Assembly (NCBI RefSeq): GCF_003261175.1
Contig: NZ_QLNP01000096.1
Location: 23,442-87,441 of the forward strand
Length of the DNA stretch: 64,000 nucleotides
Source: Arthrobacter globiformis
GTDB taxonomy: Bacteria; Actinomycetota; Actinomycetes; Actinomycetales; Micrococcaceae
Direction: 5' to 3'
Part shown: positions 60,717 through 64,000 of the stretch, piece by piece
How the letters are laid out: the number at the start of each line of letters is the position of its first letter
How positions within the stretch are numbered: position 1 is the stretch's first letter
Made by a program: the position numbers and the translations under genes
Notes under the pieces: generated by a model
What the model saw: the letters and a program-made list of their open reading frames with translations, nothing else
Databases searched by the model: none
What the model was told of the DNA's origin: nothing

Positions 60717-62309
60717 TCAGGCGAGTTTTCCGACGGCGGATTCGGCTGCCGCCCGCACCGCACCGGAGCCGACCAGCCGGTCGGCGGCCTCGAGCTCCGG
60801 TGAAAGGAACCTGTCCGTGCCCGGGCCGCCGACGACGGTCCGCAGCGCTTCGAGGACGGCTGCCCCCGCAGGACCGGGGGTCAGCTGGCCATCGGAGAGC
60901 TGCGTGCGCATGTCTATCGCCCGTGCCGAAGTCACGAGTTCGATCGCGAGAACGCGGCGGAGGTTCTCCACGGCCTTCCGGAGCTTGCGGGCGGCGTGCC
61001 AGCCCATGGACACGTGGTCCTCCTGCATGGCGGAGCTCGGGATGGAGTCGACGGAGGCGGGAACCGCGAGCCGCTTGTTGTCCGAGACCAGCCCGGCCTG
61101 GGTGTACTGGGCGATCATGAGGCCCGAGTCCACGCCCGGATCCGCTGCCAGGAACGCCGGGAGACCGTGTGAACGGGCAGGGTCAAGCATGCGGTCCGTG
61201 CGCCGTTCGGCGATGGAGCTGAGGTCCGCGACGGCGATGGCCAGGTAGTCGAGCACGTACGCCACCGGGGCGCCGTGGAAGTTGCCGTTGGAGCTGACCC
61301 GGCCGTCAGGCAGGACCACGGGGTTGTCGATGGCGGCCGCGAGTTCACGGGAAGCCACCAGCTCGGCGTGGTCGACCGTGTCCCGGACGGCGCCCGCAAC
61401 CTGGGGTGCGCAGCGCAGCGAGTAGGCGTCCTGAACACGTGAATCGCCCACGCGGTGGGATGCCACGATGGCCGAGTCGGACAGGACCCGGAGCATATTG
61501 TCCGCGGAGGCGGCCTGGCCGGGGTGCGGCCGAAGGGCGGCGTGCAGCTCGGGCAGGAACACCTGGTCAGTGCCGAGCAGCGCCTCGACGCTGAGCGCGG
61601 CGGTGATGTCCGCCGTCGTCAGCAACTGCCGCAGGTCAGCAATGGCCATCAGGAGCATGCCCAGCATGCCCTCGGTGCCGTTGACCAGCGCCAGGCCTTC
61701 CTTCTCAGCAAGTGTCACCGGTTCGATGCCGTGCGCGGCGAGCAGCTCGGCAACCGTGGGTTGGCCGGCGCCTCCGTACAGTTCGCCGTCGGGTCCGGTC
61801 GCTTCGCCTTCGCCCATGAGGACCAGGGCGCAGTGGGACAGCGGTGCGAGGTCGCCGGAGCAGCCGAGGGACCCGAATTCGCGGACCACCGGGGTGATGC
61901 CCGCGTTGAGCACGTCCACCATGGTCTGCAGGACCACGGGCCGGACACCGGTGCGGCCCGAGGCGAGGGTCTTGGCGCGCAGGAACATGATGCCGCGGAC
62001 CACTTCGCGTTCCACCGCGGGGCCCATGCCTGCGGCGTGGCTGCGGATCAGTGACTTCTGCAGCTGGGTCCGCAGCTCGCCGGGGATGTGGCGGTTGGCC
62101 AGCGCGCCGAAGCCAGTGGAGATGCCGTACGCGGGCACGTCGCTGTGGGCCAGTTCGTCGATGTGTGCGCGGACGTTGGCGACGGTGTCCAGGGCTTCCT
62201 GGGAGATGGTAACCCTGGCGTCATGGCGTGCGACGGCGACGAGGTCCTCGGGCGTGGCACCGCTGGCACCGAGGGTAACAGTGAGCGGTTCGTGGGTGGT
62301 GATAGTCAC
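60717..62309 (-). CDS. hutH: Histidine ammonia-lyase
   Basis: A 530-residue enzyme that deaminates histidine to urocanate. The MIO cofactor-forming tripeptide reads C150-S151-G152 ([14 protein letters not shown]) instead of the common Ala-Ser-Gly; the catalytic Tyr is in YGISTGFG (Y61). The GTG start at 62309 overlaps the hutU stop by 4 bp. The gene lies downstream of hutU in one operon. Confidence 0.96.
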   Translation of the reverse strand: MTITTHEPLTVTLGASGATPEDLVAVARHDARVTISQEALDTVANVRAHIDELAHSDVPAYGISTGFGALANRHIPGELRTQLQKSLIRSHAAGMGPAVEREVVRGIMFLRAKTLASGRTGVRPVVLQTMVDVLNAGITPVVREFGSLGCSGDLAPLSHCALVLMGEGEATGPDGELYGGAGQPTVAELLAAHGIEPVTLAEKEGLALVNGTEGMLGMLLMAIADLRQLLTTADITAALSVEALLGTDQVFLPELHAALRPHPGQAASADNMLRVLSDSAIVASHRVGDSRVQDAYSLRCAPQVAGAVRDTVDHAELVASRELAAAIDNPVVLPDGRVSSNGNFHGAPVAYVLDYLAIAVADLSSIAERRTDRMLDPARSHGLPAFLAADPGVDSGLMIAQYTQAGLVSDNKRLAVPASVDSIPSSAMQEDHVSMGWHAARKLRKAVENLRRVLAIELVTSARAIDMRTQLSDGQLTPGPAGAAVLEALRTVVGGPGTDRFLSPELEAADRLVGSGAVRAAAESAVGKLA

Positions 62310-64000
62310 TTTGTGGCTCCTTCGTTCATGGGGATGCGGACGCCGCGTTCCTTGGCGACGTCGAGGGCGCGGTCGTAGCCGGCGTCGACATGTCGGATCA
62401 CGCCCATGCCGGGGTCGTTGGTGAGGAGCCGTTCAAGCTTCTGAGCGGCGAGATCGGTGCCGTCGGCAACGGAGACCTGGCCGGCGTGGATGGAGCGGCC
62501 GATGCCTACTCCGCCGCCGTGGTGGAGGGAGACCCAGGTGGCGCCGGAGGCGGTGTTGAGGAGGGCGTTGAGCATGGGCCAGTCGGCGATCGCGTCCGAG
62601 CCGTCGGCCATGGCTTCGGTCTCCCGGTACGGTGAGGCAACGGAGCCGGAGTCCAGGTGGTCGCGGCCGATCACGATGGGGGCCTTGACCTTGCCTTCCT
62701 TGACCAGTTGGTTGAAGAGCAGCCCGGCCTTGGCGCGTTCGCCGTAGCCCAGCCAGCAAATGCGGGCCGGCAGGCCTTCGAATTCGACGCGCTCGGCGGC
62801 GGCGTCGATCCAGCGGTGCAGGTGCTGGTTCTGCGGGAAGAGCTCCTTGATGGCTTTGTCGGTGACGGCGATGTCCTCGGGGTCACCGGAGAGGGCGACC
62901 CAGCGGAACGGGCCCAGGCCCTCGCAGAACAGCGGGCGGATGTAGGCCGGGACGAAGCCGGGGAATTCGAAGGCCCGGCTGTACCCGCCCTTGCGGGCCT
63001 CGTCGCGGATGGAGTTTCCGTAGTCGAACACCTCGGCGCCGGCGTCCTGGAACTCGACCATGGCCTGGACGTGGCGGGCCATCGATGCCTGGGCCTTTTT
63101 GGTGAAGCCCTCCGGGTCAGCCTCGGCTTCGCGGTGCCATTCGTCCACGGAGATGCCTTCGGGCAGGTAGGACAGGGGGTCGTGGGCGGAGGTCTGGTCG
63201 GTGACGATGTCGATGGTCAGCTCACCGGCCTTGTGCCGGCGAAGGAGTTCGGGGAAGACCTCGGCGGCGTTGCCCACATAGCCCACGGACCAGCCGCGGC
63301 GCTCCTCCTTGGCCTTGAGGACCTTGGCGATCGCGGCGTCGAGGTCGGTCTCCACCTCGTCCAGGTAGCGCTTGCCGGCCCGGCGGCGCAGGCGGGTCTC
63401 GTCGACGTCGATGATCAGGCAGGCGCCCTCGTTCAGGGTGACGGCGAGGGGCTGGGCGCCGCCCATGCCGCCGCAGCCGCCGGTCAGCGTCAGGGTGCCG
63501 GCGAGCGTGCCGTTGCTGTCCCCGGTGAGCTTCCGGGCGATCGCGGCGAAGGTTTCGAACGTGCCCTGCAGGATGCCCTGCGTGCCGATGTAGATCCAGG
63601 ACCCGGCCGTCATCTGCCCGTACATCATCAGGCCCTCGGCCTCGAGCCGGCGGAACTCGGGCCACGTGGCCCAGTCGCCCACGAGGTTGGAGTTGGCCAA
63701 AAGCACCCGCGGCGCCCACTCGTTGGTGCGGAAAACACCCACCGGCTTGCCGGACTGGACCAGCAGGGTCTCGTCCTTCTCCATGGTTTCCAGGGTGTGG
63801 GTGATGGCATCGAACGCGGCCCACGAGCGCACCGCCCGGCCGGTACCGCCGTAGACCACCAGGTCATCCGGGCGTTCGGCGACCTCGGGATCGAGGTTGT
63901 TCATGAGCATGCGCAGCGGCGCCTCGGTCTGCCAGGACTTGGCGGTGAGCTCGGTGCCGCGGGCTGCTTTGACCGGGCGGGCACCGGTGGTGAAATCGGC
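62306..64000 (-). CDS. hutU: Urocanate hydratase (partial, 5' end outside)
   Basis: The frame runs without a stop to the right edge (N-terminal words [21 protein letters not shown] at 63900-64000), so the start lies beyond. At least 564 residues are visible. NAD-binding [14 protein letters not shown] and the catalytic region are typical. It hydrates urocanate to imidazolonepropionate, feeding hutI, which is not seen here. Upstream of hutH in the same operon. Confidence 0.96.
   Translation of the reverse strand, partial: ADFTTGARPVKAARGTELTAKSWQTEAPLRMLMNNLDPEVAERPDDLVVYGGTGRAVRSWAAFDAITHTLETMEKDETLLVQSGKPVGVFRTNEWAPRVLLANSNLVGDWATWPEFRRLEAEGLMMYGQMTAGSWIYIGTQGILQGTFETFAAIARKLTGDSNGTLAGTLTLTGGCGGMGGAQPLAVTLNEGACLIIDVDETRLRRRAGKRYLDEVETDLDAAIAKVLKAKEERRGWSVGYVGNAAEVFPELLRRHKAGELTIDIVTDQTSAHDPLSYLPEGISVDEWHREAEADPEGFTKKAQASMARHVQAMVEFQDAGAEVFDYGNSIRDEARKGGYSRAFEFPGFVPAYIRPLFCEGLGPFRWVALSGDPEDIAVTDKAIKELFPQNQHLHRWIDAAAERVEFEGLPARICWLGYGERAKAGLLFNQLVKEGKVKAPIVIGRDHLDSGSVASPYRETEAMADGSDAIADWPMLNALLNTASGATWVSLHHGGGVGIGRSIHAGQVSVADGTDLAAQKLERLLTNDPGMGVIRHVDAGYDRALDVAKERGVRIPMNEGATK

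Overview
The window is chromosomal DNA from a high-GC actinobacterium, most likely a soil Arthrobacter/Pseudarthrobacter-type member of the Micrococcaceae. Grounds for this are the very GC-rich codon use, frequent GTG starts, ANTAR and LuxR-type regulators, an Asp23/AmaP envelope cluster, a secreted GH68 levansucrase, a two-subunit CoA-transferase under an IclR regulator and a hut system with formimidoylglutamase. No insertion sequence, prophage, CRISPR array or resistance island is visible. The content is metabolic and envelope-related, and the interest lies mostly in regulatory DNA.

Layout. 0.2-5 kb: pyrE with a flavoprotein, then nadE, a quinone-type oxidoreductase and a two-domain cupredoxin. 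5.4-7.8 kb: an IclR regulator divergent from both subunits of a 3-oxoacid/3-oxoadipate CoA-transferase, with GTCCAC/GTGGAC operators between them. 7.8-13.4 kb: an ankyrin lipoprotein, a GlcG/HbpS-like protein, a NarL-type two-component pair, an alcohol dehydrogenase, a small unknown and a cold-shock gene with a structured leader. 13.5-19.8 kb: a DinB-like protein, an acyl-CoA dehydrogenase divergent from an acyl-CoA synthetase/MarR pair over a palindrome, a PAS-ANTAR protein, a YegP-like protein and an ArsR-type regulator. 19.9-25 kb: the valine-degradation operon mmsA, 3-hydroxyisobutyryl-CoA hydrolase, mmsB, enoyl-CoA hydratase and a CPBP-like membrane protein. 25.2-27 kb: xth and an unknown.

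27-38.7 kb is the carbohydrate region. An ABC sugar-import operon carrying its own LacI regulator is divergent from a GH13 glucosidase. Beyond a five-gene Asp23/AmaP envelope-stress operon and a small lipoprotein lies a secreted levansucrase. The levansucrase promoter carries the same two operator types (an AACGTT palindrome in the -35/-10 spacer and a near-perfect AAGCGNTT site) as the ABC/GH13 intergenic region, which suggests one LacI-type regulon.

39.2-39.6 kb holds a tRNA-Glu/Asp/Phe operon on the minus strand, flanked by a strong terminator and 3.6 copies of a 32-bp tandem repeat. 39.8-48 kb: an EamA exporter, a zincin-like metallopeptidase and a CDF transporter, a NlpC/P60 hydrolase, an ABC exporter coupled to a LolA-like secreted protein, and DedA. 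47.9-51.7 kb: a tandem universal stress protein with a large PEP-synthase/rifampin-phosphotransferase-like protein. 52-60.6 kb: a truncated flavoprotein, CopC, a purine permease, hutG, a class A PBP, a CPA1 antiporter and two small proteins. 60.7-64 kb: hutH and the start-truncated hutU, which runs off the right edge.

A repeated theme is a TANNNT hexamer 6-7 nt before the start codon, as in leaderless mRNAs (pyrE, the flavoprotein, nadE, the DinB-like gene, xth, the EamA gene, the metallopeptidase and the CDF gene). Adjacent genes commonly overlap by ATGA/GTGA, and several convergent pairs share overlapping stop codons. I found no convincing new multi-gene defence or biosynthetic system. The best leads are the shared sugar/levan operators, the cold-shock leader with a buried ribosome site, the USP/PEP-synthase pair and the LolA-like/ABC exporter.
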